In this document: piece by piece, positions 14,833 to 24,009 of the stretch
Layout: the number at the start of each line of letters is the position of its first letter
Position numbering within the stretch: position 1 is the stretch's first letter
NCBI GenBank assembly: GCA_964432595.1
Contig: CAYSOF010000030.1
Coordinates: 9,251-73,250, forward strand
DNA from: DASYLJ01 sp964432595
GTDB taxonomy: Bacteria > Desulfobacterota > Binatia > DP-6
Direction of reading: 5' to 3'
Length of the DNA stretch: 64,000 bases
Translations under genes and position numbers: made by a program
Notes under the pieces: model-generated
Seen by the model: the letters and a program-made list of their open reading frames with translations, nothing else
Database searches by the model: none
What the model was told of the DNA's origin: nothing

Positions 14833-16674
14833 TCAGGCCGCCAGCGGGAGCCAGAGACGGACCGCCGTGCCGTCGCCGGTGGACGCGATCGTCACCTGGC
14901 CGCCGAGCGACGCCGCACGGCGGCGCATGTTGCGCAGCCCGCGGCCCTCCGGACGCGCGGGGTCGATGCCGCCGCCGTCGTCGGCGATCTCGACGAACAC
15001 GCCCGCGCCGGTGCCGTTCGCCTCGCGTCCCGTCCGCACGGTGATGGTGTGCGCGCCCGCATGCTTGATCACGTTCGTGATGGCCTCCTGCACGATGCGC
15101 AGCGCCTGTAGCACACGATCGGGGCCGAAGCCCGGGATGGTCGGCAGGTCGGTCACCTGCCACGCGAAGTCGATCCCGTTGCGCCGGAGCCGCGGCTCGA
15201 GGCGCCCGCGGATGACGCCCAGCACCGCCAGCAGATCCTCCTCGACGGGATCGAGCGAGTCGATGACGAGCCGCAGGTCGTCGAGCGCGTCGCGGAGCGC
15301 GTCGGCGATGCCGTCGGGCGTGGCGCGCCCGCTCTCGACCAGCGCCAGCGTCGAGACGAGCTGCCCGCCCATACCGTCGTGCATGTCGCGCATGATGCGG
15401 TCGCGCTCCTGCGCGACGGCGCGCTCGCGCTCGAGCTGGCGCAGCCGGTCGTAGTTGCGCTCGAGCTCCGTCGCCTTGTCGCGCACCCGCTGCTCGAGCT
15501 CGCGGTTGAGCGTCTCGGCCTCGGTGAGCCCGTCGGAGAGATGGGTCAGCACGCTCCAACCGCCCGCGAGCATGCCGAGGGCCGGCAGATACGGCGTCAG
15601 CAGCACGCCCCAGATGAGGTGGCCCGTCATGACCGAAACCACGTCGTGTACGCCGCACACGATCGCGACCAGCCCGGGTACGAGCGTCGAGCGCGGGCTG
15701 CGGAGACGCCCGGTGCGTCCCGCCGGCATGACGAGCGTCAGGAAGTACATCGCGAGCAGCAGCGTCGCGATGCCCCACATCACCACCACCGAGAAGCGAT
15801 GGATCGGCGGCACGAACGCGAACCACGCGGTGAACGCCAGCGCCTGCGCGAGCAGACCGAGCTCGACCCACGGGCGCCGGAGATCGAGCATGCGGTGGAA
15901 ACCGACGATGAAGAAGCACACGCACGCGTTCTGCGCCGCCGCCTGGAGCCACTCCCACACGGGCGTCGGCACCGGGCTGTGCACCACCCACGCGTCGACG
16001 CTGGCGAGCGACCACGCCGCCACGGCGGGCACCATCCAGCGATACGCACCGAACTCGTCGCGGCGCAGGTAGATGCCGGCGATGAGGAGCGCCATTCCGA
16101 GCGTCATCATCGAGGCGACCTGCACCAGCGTGACCTGGACGAACGTGCGCGACGACCAGGCGGGCCGCAGCAGGCGCTCGGGCCCGATCGAGAACGGCGA
16201 CAGGATGCCGGGCGAGCTGCGATTGAAGCGCAGCCGCAGGTCGACGACGTTCGTGCCGGCGTGCAGGAGGCCCGTCGGGATGCCGTAGAGCTGCGGCTGG
16301 TTCCAGCCGCGCGGCAGCGGGTCGGTGAGCGGCCCGGTCGCGCCGACGAGATGGCCGTTGACCCAGGCCTCGACGGCCATCGCCGCGCGCGGCAGATGCA
16401 GCGACCACAGCTCGTCGGGCGCCGCCGGCAGCGTGACCTCCGCGCGATACCACGCCTCCGTCGCGAGGTGCCGTCGCCAGAACGTCCACACGTCGGGCAG
16501 CTGGCGCGTCTCCCACCCGGTGGCATCGAGCGGTGGCGGCGCGCTCCGCGGCCCCGGCAGCATGCGCGCGGCGTCCACCGTGCGCACCTCGTCGGACCGG
16601 GACGGCGTGGCGGCGCAGCCCGCGAGCACCGCGAGCAGCGGAAGCACGATCCAGCGCAGCGGCCGGGACGTCAC
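14833..16674 (-). CDS. Membrane histidine kinase, HisKA_3 type, lipoprotein-like N-terminus
   Basis: A 613-aa kinase. GTG 16674 opens a leader with lipobox VLAGC (residue about 20). A periplasmic galactose-binding-like region follows (LWSLHLPRAAMAVEAWVNGH, about 90-190), then seven hydrophobic segments (about 195-400) as in 7TMR-DISM sensors, and a coiled-coil ELEQRVRDKATELERNYDRL. The dimerisation box holds the phospho-His in RDMHDGMGGQ. The HATPase domain has EAITNVIKHA (N box), ADDGGGID and GRGLRNMRRR. It probably phosphorylates the LuxR-type regulator at 13442. The external ligand is unknown; the galactose-binding-like fold hints at a sugar or other small molecule. Confidence 0.9.
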   Translation of the reverse strand: MTSRPLRWIVLPLLAVLAGCAATPSRSDEVRTVDAARMLPGPRSAPPPLDATGWETRQLPDVWTFWRRHLATEAWYRAEVTLPAAPDELWSLHLPRAAMAVEAWVNGHLVGATGPLTDPLPRGWNQPQLYGIPTGLLHAGTNVVDLRLRFNRSSPGILSPFSIGPERLLRPAWSSRTFVQVTLVQVASMMTLGMALLIAGIYLRRDEFGAYRWMVPAVAAWSLASVDAWVVHSPVPTPVWEWLQAAAQNACVCFFIVGFHRMLDLRRPWVELGLLAQALAFTAWFAFVPPIHRFSVVVMWGIATLLLAMYFLTLVMPAGRTGRLRSPRSTLVPGLVAIVCGVHDVVSVMTGHLIWGVLLTPYLPALGMLAGGWSVLTHLSDGLTEAETLNRELEQRVRDKATELERNYDRLRQLERERAVAQERDRIMRDMHDGMGGQLVSTLALVESGRATPDGIADALRDALDDLRLVIDSLDPVEEDLLAVLGVIRGRLEPRLRRNGIDFAWQVTDLPTIPGFGPDRVLQALRIVQEAITNVIKHAGAHTITVRTGREANGTGAGVFVEIADDGGGIDPARPEGRGLRNMRRRAASLGGQVTIASTGDGTAVRLWLPLAA

Positions 16675-16719
16675 GGGCCGGCACTCTACCGCACCTCGGG
16701 GTCGAATGCCGACCGCGAC

Positions 16720-16748
16720 GTGACCTGCGCGACGGACCCGCCTATCAT
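16720..16748 (+). promoter_or_regulatory. Candidate sigma70 promoter, leaderless
   Basis: GTGACC (16720-16725), a 17-bp spacer and TATCAT (16743-16748) match -35/-10 consensus at four and five of six positions. Transcription would start at about 16755, only a few bases before the ATG at 16759, and no Shine-Dalgarno sequence is present. Confidence 0.45.
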
Positions 16749-16758
16749 CGCACTCCGC

Positions 16759-19404
16759 ATGGCTCGCGACTGGAGGCCTTACGCCGCCGAGGGCATCCTC
16801 CGCGACGGCACGTCCGTTCACGTCCGGGCGATCCGCGCCGACGACCGCGCGGCGCTCGCGTCGGCCTTCGCGCAGCTGAGCCCCGAGTCGGTGTACCTGC
16901 GCTTCTTCCGCGCGAAGCAGCGCCTCACGGACGACGAGCTGACGCGCTTCACCCAGCTCGACTTCGTCGAGCGCGCGGCGCTCCTGGCCACGCTGCGCCT
17001 CGAGGGCCGCGAGCGCATCGTCGGCGTCGCGCGTTACGCCGTGACGCACCCGGGGCGCGCCGAGGTCGCGTTCACCGTCGGCGACGCGTACCAGGGCCGC
17101 GGCGTCGGCAGCCTGCTCCTCGAGCACCTCGTGCTGGTCGCGCGCGACAACGGCATCACCGAGTTCGAGGCCGACGTCCTCGGCGAGAACAACCGCATGC
17201 TGCGTGTGTTCGCCCACAGCGGCTTCCGCGTGACGCGCTCGCTCGACGCGGGCGTCTTCCACCTGTCGTTTCCGACGGCGGAGACGCCGGCGCACCAGGA
17301 GGCACACGACCGGCGCGAGCGCACGGCCGCCGCGGAGAGCGTGCGGCCGATCTTCGCGCCGCGGTCGGTCGCGGTCGTCGGCGCGTCGCGGCGTCCGGGC
17401 AGCCTGGGCCATGCGCTCCTCGCGAACCTCCGCACCACCGGGTTCACCGGCGCCCTCCACCCGGTGAACCCCCACGCCGACGAGCTGCAGGGGCTGCGGT
17501 GTCACCCGACCGTGCGGGCCATCGGGGAACCCGTCGACCTGGCGGTCATCGCCGTCCCGGCCGCGCAGGTCGAGACCGTGGTCCGCGACTGCGCCGACGC
17601 ACGCGTGCGCGCCGTCATCGTCATCTCCGCCGGCTTCGGGGAGGTCTCCACCGAGGGGCGCGCCGCCCAGCAGCGGCTCGTCGATCTCGTACGCGGCTCG
17701 GGGATGCGGCTCGTCGGCCCGAACTGCATGGGCGTCCTCAACACCGACCCGTCGGTGTCGCTGAACGCCACCTTCGCGCCGACGTGGCCGCCCGCGGGCA
17801 ACGTCGCGATGCTGTCGCAGAGCGGCGCCCTCGGGCTCGCGATCCTCGACCACGTGCAGGCGCTCAACCTCGGCATGTCGAGCTTCATCTCCGTCGGCAA
17901 CAAGGCCGACGTGTCCAGCAACGACGTGCTCGCCTACTGGAGCGCCGATCCGCGCACCCGCGTGATCCTCCTCTACCTGGAGAGCTTCGGGAATCCGGGG
18001 AAGTTCGCGCGCATCGCGCCGGAGGTCGCGCGCGACAAGCCCATCGTGGCGGTGAAGTCGGGCCGGTCGGCGGCGGGCACGCATGCCGCGCGCAGCCACT
18101 CCGCGGCGCTCGCCGACCTCGACGTCGCCGTGGACGCGATCTTCGAGCACGCGGGCGTGATCCGCACGGAGACACTCGAGGGCATGTTCGACGTCGCGAC
18201 GCTCCTCTCGACGCAGCCCGTGCCGCCCGGGCCGCGCGTCGGCGTCGTCACGAACGCGGGCGGACCGGGCGTGCTCTTCGCCGACGCGTGCGCGGCGCGC
18301 GGACTGCGTCTGCCGGCGCTGGCGTCGGCCCCGGCGAATCCCCTCGACCTCGGCGCGACGGCCACGCCCGCCGAGTACGAGGCGGCGATCGCCGCCGTCG
18401 GCGCGGACCCGGCGGTCGATGCGCTCGTCGTGCTCTACGTGCCGCCGATCGTCACGCGCCCGGAGGCGGTTGCCGGCGCCATCGCGCGCGCCGCCGGCAC
18501 GGTGCCGGCGGAGAAACCCGTGCTGACCGTGTTCCTCTCGACGCGCGGCGCGCCCCCGGCGCTCGGTACCGGGCCGCGCGGCCCCCTGCCCTCGTACAGC
18601 TTTCCCGAGAACGCCGCGCAGGCGCTCGCCTCGGCCGAGCGTTGGGGACGCTGGCGGCGGCGCCCGCGCGGGACGGCCCTCGCTCTCGAGCCGTTCGCGC
18701 GCGACGCCATCCGCGCCGTCGTCGACCGTGTGCTCGCGCGCAACGTCGGCCCCACCTGGCTCGACGTCGACGACCTCGCGACGGTGCTGCGCGCGGCCGG
18801 CATTCCGTTCGCCGAGACGATCACGGCGCGTCCCGCCGACGCGGTCGCGGCGGCGCCCCGCCTCGGCTTCCCGCTCGTGGCGAAGGCCGTCGCCCCCGGC
18901 CTGCTGCACAAGAGCGACGTCGGCGGCGTGCTGCTCGGCATCCAGTCGCCCGAGGCGCTCGCCGACGCCGTGACGACGCTCGAGACGCGCATCACCGCGG
19001 CCGGCCATCCGCTCGACGGCGTGCTGCTGCAGCGCGAGGTGTCGGGCGGCCTCGAAGCGCTCGTCGGCGTGACCACCGACCCGACGTTCGGGCCACTCGT
19101 CGTCTGCGGGCTCGGCGGGGTGCTGGTGGAGGTGCTGCGCGACGTCACGCATCGGCTGCCGCCCGTCAGTGACATCGACGCCGCGGAGATGCTCGACAAG
19201 CTGCGCGCCGCGCGGCTGCTCGACGGCTGGCGCGGCGCGCCGCCGGCGGACCGCACGGCGTTGATCGACGTGATCCGTCGCGTGTCGGCGCTGGTCGAGG
19301 TGGTTCCCGAGCTGCGCGAGCTCGATCTCAATCCGGTGAAGGTGCTCGCGCCCGGCGCCGGCTGCGTCGTCGTCGACGGCCGCCTGCTCATCGGACCGCA
19401 GTGA
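16759..19404 (+). CDS. GNAT-acyl-CoA synthetase (ADP-forming) fusion
   Basis: An 881-aa protein of the Pat/PatZ class, but with the GNAT domain first (about residues 1-180; acetyl-CoA loop VGDAYQGRGVGSLLLEH). A linker leads to the CoA-binding Rossmann domain (PRSVAVVGASRRPGSLGHAL), a ligase CoA domain with NAMLSQSGALGL-type AMLSQSGALG, the candidate phospho-His in ARSHSAAL, and a C-terminal ATP-grasp domain (GFPLVAKAVAPGLLHKSDVG; LREVSGG-like QREVSGGLEALVG). Such proteins acetylate enzyme lysines or make acyl-CoA with ADP release. SHSAAL instead of the more usual SHTGAL is a small deviation. It diverges from the kinase gene. Confidence 0.9.
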   Translation: MARDWRPYAAEGILRDGTSVHVRAIRADDRAALASAFAQLSPESVYLRFFRAKQRLTDDELTRFTQLDFVERAALLATLRLEGRERIVGVARYAVTHPGRAEVAFTVGDAYQGRGVGSLLLEHLVLVARDNGITEFEADVLGENNRMLRVFAHSGFRVTRSLDAGVFHLSFPTAETPAHQEAHDRRERTAAAESVRPIFAPRSVAVVGASRRPGSLGHALLANLRTTGFTGALHPVNPHADELQGLRCHPTVRAIGEPVDLAVIAVPAAQVETVVRDCADARVRAVIVISAGFGEVSTEGRAAQQRLVDLVRGSGMRLVGPNCMGVLNTDPSVSLNATFAPTWPPAGNVAMLSQSGALGLAILDHVQALNLGMSSFISVGNKADVSSNDVLAYWSADPRTRVILLYLESFGNPGKFARIAPEVARDKPIVAVKSGRSAAGTHAARSHSAALADLDVAVDAIFEHAGVIRTETLEGMFDVATLLSTQPVPPGPRVGVVTNAGGPGVLFADACAARGLRLPALASAPANPLDLGATATPAEYEAAIAAVGADPAVDALVVLYVPPIVTRPEAVAGAIARAAGTVPAEKPVLTVFLSTRGAPPALGTGPRGPLPSYSFPENAAQALASAERWGRWRRRPRGTALALEPFARDAIRAVVDRVLARNVGPTWLDVDDLATVLRAAGIPFAETITARPADAVAAAPRLGFPLVAKAVAPGLLHKSDVGGVLLGIQSPEALADAVTTLETRITAAGHPLDGVLLQREVSGGLEALVGVTTDPTFGPLVVCGLGGVLVEVLRDVTHRLPPVSDIDAAEMLDKLRAARLLDGWRGAPPADRTALIDVIRRVSALVEVVPELRELDLNPVKVLAPGAGCVVVDGRLLIGPQ

Positions 19405-19447
19405 CGCGGCTTGCGCGCCCGGACCCGGCGCGCTACGCGGTCGCGCG

Positions 19448-19804
19448 ATGGAACGGCTCACCGTCTACCACAACCCCGTGTGCGGAAAGTCGCGCGGCGC
19501 GCTCGAGATCCTGGCCGAGAAGGACGTCGCCGCCGACGTGATCGAGTACCTGAAGACGCCGCTCGACCGCGCGACCCTCGAGCGCATCCTCGGCCTGCTC
19601 GGCGGACCGCCCGCGGAGCTCGTGCGCAAGGACAAGCGCTTCAAGGAGCTCGGGCTGGACGCGGCCGACTACGTGTCGCGCGACCAGGTGGTCGACGTGC
19701 TGCTCGCCCATCCGGAGCTCATGGAGCGGCCGGTGGTCATTCGGGGGACGCGGGCCGTCATCGCTCGGCCCTCCGAGCGGGTGCTCGAGCTGCTGGAGTC
19801 GTAA
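19448..19804 (+). CDS. ArsC/Spx-family thioredoxin-fold protein
   Basis: A 118-aa ArsC-family protein. YHNPVCGKSRGALEIL has the single active Cys in CGKSR, followed by VIEYLKTPLDR, VRKDKRFKELGL and a C-terminal ERPVVIRGTRAVIARP, the usual Arg/Pro strand of arsenate reductases. It may reduce arsenate with glutaredoxin or be a YfgD-like homologue. No ars genes are near. The ATG is 43 bp after the synthetase fusion. Confidence 0.9.
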   Translation: MERLTVYHNPVCGKSRGALEILAEKDVAADVIEYLKTPLDRATLERILGLLGGPPAELVRKDKRFKELGLDAADYVSRDQVVDVLLAHPELMERPVVIRGTRAVIARPSERVLELLES

Positions 19805-19818
19805 GCGACAAATCGCGG

Positions 19819-19847
19819 TTGACAGATCGACTCGGCGAAGCGAATCT
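19819..19847 (+). promoter_or_regulatory. Candidate promoter with consensus -35
   Basis: TTGACA (19819-19824), 17 bases, then a weak GAATCT (19842-19847). Start of transcription would fall about 8 bases before the ATG at 19862, with no ribosome binding site, suggesting a near-leaderless message. Confidence 0.4.
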
Positions 19848-19861
19848 AGCTGCCGCTCGCC

Positions 19862-20473
19862 ATGACTGACTCATCAACGACTCGCAACACCGAGGTCCTC
19901 GAGCAGCTCGAAAGCACGCTCGAAGCCGCCATTTCCCTCGTGAGCGAGCTGGCGACCGACGACCTCCTCCGGCGCCTGATCGCCTGCTTCAAGTCGATGC
20001 CGACCGAGGACCGGCCGGTGATCGTCGGCGTCCTCGAGCGCGAGGTGCTCGGACGTCTCCTGAGCCGCGGCACCGAAAAACCCGTCGGCCAGTCGACCCA
20101 CGTGAACCCGAACGCGCGCCTCTACGTGCGGGCCCACGAGTCGGACTTCGACCGCCGGCTGTTCGATCGCGACGGCATGATGATCGCCGACATCCGCGCG
20201 ATGCGCATCGCCTGCATCGTCCGGAACATCCCCGAGATCCACGCGCTGTGGAAAGAAGCGATGCGCGAGGCGCTCGATCACGTCGACGAGGCCACATGGC
20301 AGGTCGCTGAAGATCTCTTGCGCGACGTCCTCGACTGCATCGCAGACGCGCGCGCGTCCGGTCCGTCCGCCAGCGCCGACGCACCCACGCCGACGACGCC
20401 CACGCCCGCGCCGCCCGACCCGCCCGACGCGGACGCCGGGACCGACGCGGGCCAGCGCTCGAAGCGGTCCTAG
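19862..20473 (+). CDS. Hypothetical protein with Pro/Ala-rich tail
   Basis: A 203-aa protein that I do not recognise. The first 165 residues are mostly helical, with EVLEQLESTLEAAISLVSEL, an ATDDLLRRLIACFKSMPTED segment, GVLEREVLGRLLSRG, and DRDGMMIADIRAMRIACIVR followed by PEIHALWKEAMREALDHVDE. The last 40 residues are low-complexity Ser/Pro/Thr/Asp. There is no signal peptide. It has a consensus-like promoter and ends with a 4-bp stop overlap against the convergent nitronate monooxygenase. Confidence 0.8.
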   Translation: MTDSSTTRNTEVLEQLESTLEAAISLVSELATDDLLRRLIACFKSMPTEDRPVIVGVLEREVLGRLLSRGTEKPVGQSTHVNPNARLYVRAHESDFDRRLFDRDGMMIADIRAMRIACIVRNIPEIHALWKEAMREALDHVDEATWQVAEDLLRDVLDCIADARASGPSASADAPTPTTPTPAPPDPPDADAGTDAGQRSKRS

Positions 20474-21444
20474 GGCACGAGCAGGCGGGTCGCTGCGCGC
20501 AGGCGGCGCTCCGCGTCCGCCGTCACCTCGGCGAGGATGTCCGCCGCCGGGCGCACGCCGGCCACCAGCCCCGACGACTCGCCGGCCCAGTTGACCGCCG
20601 TCTCCGGCGACCGGTCGAGCTCGATGACGTGGCCGAACGGCGGATACGTCGCCGTCTTCGCGCGCAGCGCCTCGCGTCGTCCTTCCCATTCCTGCGTGAA
20701 GCGGTTGCGCAGCACGCGCCCCGTCACCCCGTTCGGCCAGTCGAGGCCGCACGCGTCGTCGGCGATCTCGTCGTACAGCGTATCGCCGCCGTCGCTGGCG
20801 ACGATGGCGTCCTTCAGGCGCGGGTCGCACGCGAACTCGGCACTGGCCTTGAAGCGCGTGCCGAGCACGGCCGCCGCCGCGCCCATCGCCAGCGCCGCGG
20901 CCACGCCGCGTCCCGAGCCGATGCCGCCCGCGACGAGCACCGGCACGTCGCCGGCCAGCTCGAGGACCTGGGCCGCGAACGCCAGCGTCCCGCGGCGGCC
21001 CGTGTGACCGCCGGCTTCGTTGCCCTGCGCGATGACGGCGTCCGCACCGGCCGCGAGCGCGGCCCGCGCCCCCGCGACGTCCTGCACCTGCACCATGACG
21101 CGACAGCCCGCCGCCCGGCACCGCGCCACGCGCGCCGCCGGCTCGCCGAACGACAGCGTGACGACCGGCGGCGGCTCGGCCAGCACGACGTCGAGGATCG
21201 CGTCCGACCACGGCGCCCACGGCCACGTGACGACGTTCACCGCGAACGGTCGCGTCGTGGCCGCGCGACACGCCGCGAGCTCGGTCCGCGCCTGCTCGGG
21301 CGTCCCACCGATGGTCCCGATGGTGCCGAGCCCGCCGGCGTTCGAGACCGCCGACGCCAGCGCCGCGCCGGCCTCCCGACCCATCCCCGCCTGCACGATC
21401 GGATGCGCCACCCCGAACCGTTCCGTGAAGACGGTACGCAGCAT
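20470..21444 (-). CDS. Nitronate monooxygenase / 2-nitropropane dioxygenase family
   Basis: A 324-aa FMN-dependent TIM-barrel enzyme. The start FGVAHPIVQAGMGREAGAAL, ASAVSNAGGLGTIGTIGGTP, the phosphate-binding VLVAGGIGSGRGV and AMGAAAAVLGTRF, and QGNEAGGHTG (His near the active site) fit the class. It should oxidise toxic alkyl nitronates such as propionate-3-nitronate. It is the last gene of the long minus-strand run and starts 4 bp after the alcohol dehydrogenase. Confidence 0.9.
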   Translation of the reverse strand: MLRTVFTERFGVAHPIVQAGMGREAGAALASAVSNAGGLGTIGTIGGTPEQARTELAACRAATTRPFAVNVVTWPWAPWSDAILDVVLAEPPPVVTLSFGEPAARVARCRAAGCRVMVQVQDVAGARAALAAGADAVIAQGNEAGGHTGRRGTLAFAAQVLELAGDVPVLVAGGIGSGRGVAAALAMGAAAAVLGTRFKASAEFACDPRLKDAIVASDGGDTLYDEIADDACGLDWPNGVTGRVLRNRFTQEWEGRREALRAKTATYPPFGHVIELDRSPETAVNWAGESSGLVAGVRPAADILAEVTADAERRLRAATRLLVP

Positions 21445-21448
21445 GCGC

Positions 21449-22471
21449 TCAGGCCTCCGTCGTCAGGACCGCACGGAAGCGCGCCTTGCCGCCGATCATG
21501 TGCCCGTAGGCCTCCGCGGCGCGCGCCAGCGGAAACACCTCGTTCATCGACCGCACGCCGGTGAGCATCGCGAAGCGCAGCGTATCCTCCGCGTCGATCG
21601 ACGTCCCGGAGTAGCAGCCCTGGACGTTGCGCCGGCCGCCGATCAGCGCGAACGCCGACACCGCGAGCGGCGTTGCCGGTGCGCCGAGGACGAGCAGCTC
21701 GCCGTCGGGAGCGAGGCCGGGGATCAGCGCGCTCATCGCGTCGGCGTCGGTCGCCGTCGCGAGGATCGCGGCGGCTCCGCCCATCTCGGTCAGCGCGGCC
21801 GCGGGATCGCCGGCCGTGCTGTCGACGTAGCGGTGCGCGCCGAGCTTCGTCGCGAGGGCAGCCTTGTCGGCGCCGCGCGCGACGGCGACCGTGCGGAACC
21901 CCATCTTCGCGGCGAACTGCACGCCGAGATGGCCGAGGCCGCCGAGCCCGAGCACCGCGACGATCTCACCCGCACGCGCCCGGCTCCGGCGAAGCGCGTT
22001 GAACGTCGTGAGGCCCGCGCACATGAGCGGCGCCGCCTCCTCGGGCGAGAGGCCGTCGGGGACGCGTGCCAGCGACGTCACGGGCGCCAGCATGTACTCG
22101 CCGTAGCCGCCGTCGTGCGCGATGCCGGTCACCGGCGGGCCGGTCACGCACGCGAAGAACTGTCCGCGCCGGCACGCATCGCAGCGGCCGCAGTAACCGC
22201 CGTGCCACCCGACGCCGACCCGCTGCCCGACGCTCCAGCCGTCCACGCCGGGCCCGACCGCGTCGACGCGGCCGATGACCTCGTGGCCCGGCACGCGCGG
22301 GTACACGATGCCGGGCATGTGGCCTTCCTTGGTCAGAGCGTCGCTGTGACACACGCCGCAGGCCTCGATGCGGACGCGAGCCCACCCGGAGCCGGGCTCG
22401 CCACGCTCGCGTTCGACGAGCTCCAGCGCGCCGCCGGCGCGCGCCACCTGGACGACTCGATGCTTGGCCAT
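21449..22471 (-). CDS. Zinc-dependent alcohol dehydrogenase (MDR)
   Basis: A 340-aa medium-chain dehydrogenase. Catalytic zinc ligands lie in ACGVCHSDALTK (Cys) and PGHEVIGRV (His-Glu). The four-Cys structural zinc loop is GGYCGRCDACRRGQFFAC, and the nucleotide fold has VLGLGGLGHLGVQFA. It belongs to the AdhA/YahK-like branch, acting on primary alcohols or aldehydes with NAD(P). It is 16 bp downstream of the TRIC gene on the same strand. Confidence 0.92.
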   Translation of the reverse strand: MAKHRVVQVARAGGALELVERERGEPGSGWARVRIEACGVCHSDALTKEGHMPGIVYPRVPGHEVIGRVDAVGPGVDGWSVGQRVGVGWHGGYCGRCDACRRGQFFACVTGPPVTGIAHDGGYGEYMLAPVTSLARVPDGLSPEEAAPLMCAGLTTFNALRRSRARAGEIVAVLGLGGLGHLGVQFAAKMGFRTVAVARGADKAALATKLGAHRYVDSTAGDPAAALTEMGGAAAILATATDADAMSALIPGLAPDGELLVLGAPATPLAVSAFALIGGRRNVQGCYSGTSIDAEDTLRFAMLTGVRSMNEVFPLARAAEAYGHMIGGKARFRAVLTTEA

Positions 22472-22487
22472 GCCCCGGAATAGTCCG

Positions 22488-23096
22488 TCACGACGGCAGG
22501 TGGAATACCGGGAGCTGCCATCCCCAGACGATCGACGACAGTCGCAGGGCGACGATCGTGACGATGCCGATCCAGAACGCCCACGCGCGCGACGCGCCCA
22601 CCGACTGCAGGAAGAGGTACAGCGACACGCCGATGATCGCCGCCGTCGCGTAGATGTCGCCGCGCAGGATGAGCGGCACGCGCGCGGTGAGCACGTCGCG
22701 CAACACGCCGCCCGCGACGCCCGTCATGGTGCCCATCAGCACCACGATGACCGGCGAGAGCGCGTCGTCCTCGGCGATCTGCGCGCCGGAGATCGCGAAC
22801 AGCGCCAGCCCGAGCGCGTCGGCGACGAGCAGCGTATCGCCCGGCGGCGGCCGCACGCCGACGTAGAGGACCGTGAGCAGGGCGGTCGCGAAGATGACGA
22901 GCAGGTAGCGCGGGTCGCTGATCCAGAAGATCGGATGCCGGTTCAGCAGCACGTCGCGGACCGTGCCGCCGCCGATGGCGGTGATCGACGCGATCACCAC
23001 GACGCCGAGCATGTCGAGTCCGGCGCGGCCCGCCGCCAGCGCGCCGCTCAGCGCGAAGACCGCCACGCCGACGAGGTCGAGGACGTAGAGGATCAC
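22488..23096 (-). CDS. TRIC-type cation channel (UPF0126/YicG family)
   Basis: A 202-aa membrane protein with two homologous three-helix halves, each with a Gly-rich re-entrant signature: TAIGGGTVRDVLLNRHPIFW in the first and GVAGGVLRDVLTARVPLILR in the second. Bacterial TRIC homologues form trimeric K+-permeable channels. GTG 23096 starts at a GTGA overlap with the preceding VOC gene. Seven hydrophobic segments are visible. Confidence 0.92.
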   Translation of the reverse strand: MILYVLDLVGVAVFALSGALAAGRAGLDMLGVVVIASITAIGGGTVRDVLLNRHPIFWISDPRYLLVIFATALLTVLYVGVRPPPGDTLLVADALGLALFAISGAQIAEDDALSPVIVVLMGTMTGVAGGVLRDVLTARVPLILRGDIYATAAIIGVSLYLFLQSVGASRAWAFWIGIVTIVALRLSSIVWGWQLPVFHLPS

Positions 23097-23473
23097 CCGT
23101 AGTGCCGGATCTCGATCAGGTGGCGGCTCGGATCCATCACGTAGACCGCCTTCCCCGCGCCGCGCGCGCCGTCCTCGTCGCCCGGGCCCTGCATGTTGCC
23201 GACCGCGTGGAACGAGTCGCCGTACGCGATCCCCGCCGCACGGACGCGGGCGAACGCCGCGTCGAACTCGGCGCGCGGCATCGCGAACGCCAGGTGCGTC
23301 CCGCCGCTCGTGCCCCACGCGGCGAGCTGGAGCGTCAGCGACGGCGTGACCCGCACGACGGCGAACGGCCCCCGATCGCCTTCGTGCACCAGCCCCAGGA
23401 TCGACGTGTAGAACGCCAGGCTCGCGTCCCGGTCGTTCACCGGCAGGATCAGGTGGTCGAGCTCGAGCGGCAT
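23093..23473 (-). CDS. VOC family (glyoxalase-like) protein
   Basis: A 126-aa vicinal-oxygen-chelate protein with paired beta-alpha-beta modules: LELDHLILPVNDRDASLAFY at the N-terminus, TLQLAAWGTSGGTHLAFAMP, and the closing AVYVMDPSRHLIEIRHYG with the C-terminal Glu metal ligand. The N-terminal His in LDHLIL is the first ligand. It could be a dioxygenase, glyoxalase or antibiotic-binding protein; substrate unknown. It overlaps the TRIC gene and follows the cupin gene by 12 bp. Confidence 0.88.
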   Translation of the reverse strand: MPLELDHLILPVNDRDASLAFYTSILGLVHEGDRGPFAVVRVTPSLTLQLAAWGTSGGTHLAFAMPRAEFDAAFARVRAAGIAYGDSFHAVGNMQGPGDEDGARGAGKAVYVMDPSRHLIEIRHYG

Positions 23474-23485
23474 GGGCTGCCTCCG

Positions 23486-23968
<483 letters not shown>

Positions 23969-24009
23969 GTCCGTCCTTCGCATGCCGCCGTCGCCGATGC
24001 GACCGCTCC

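Noticed and set aside
15379..19404. Very long open frames on one or both strands, such as 1341, 1542 and 1506 codons.
   Set aside because: In this GC-rich DNA the antisense and offset frames of real genes stay open; their proteins are Arg/Ala/Pro-rich with no domain order, and each is explained by genes on the other strand or frame.
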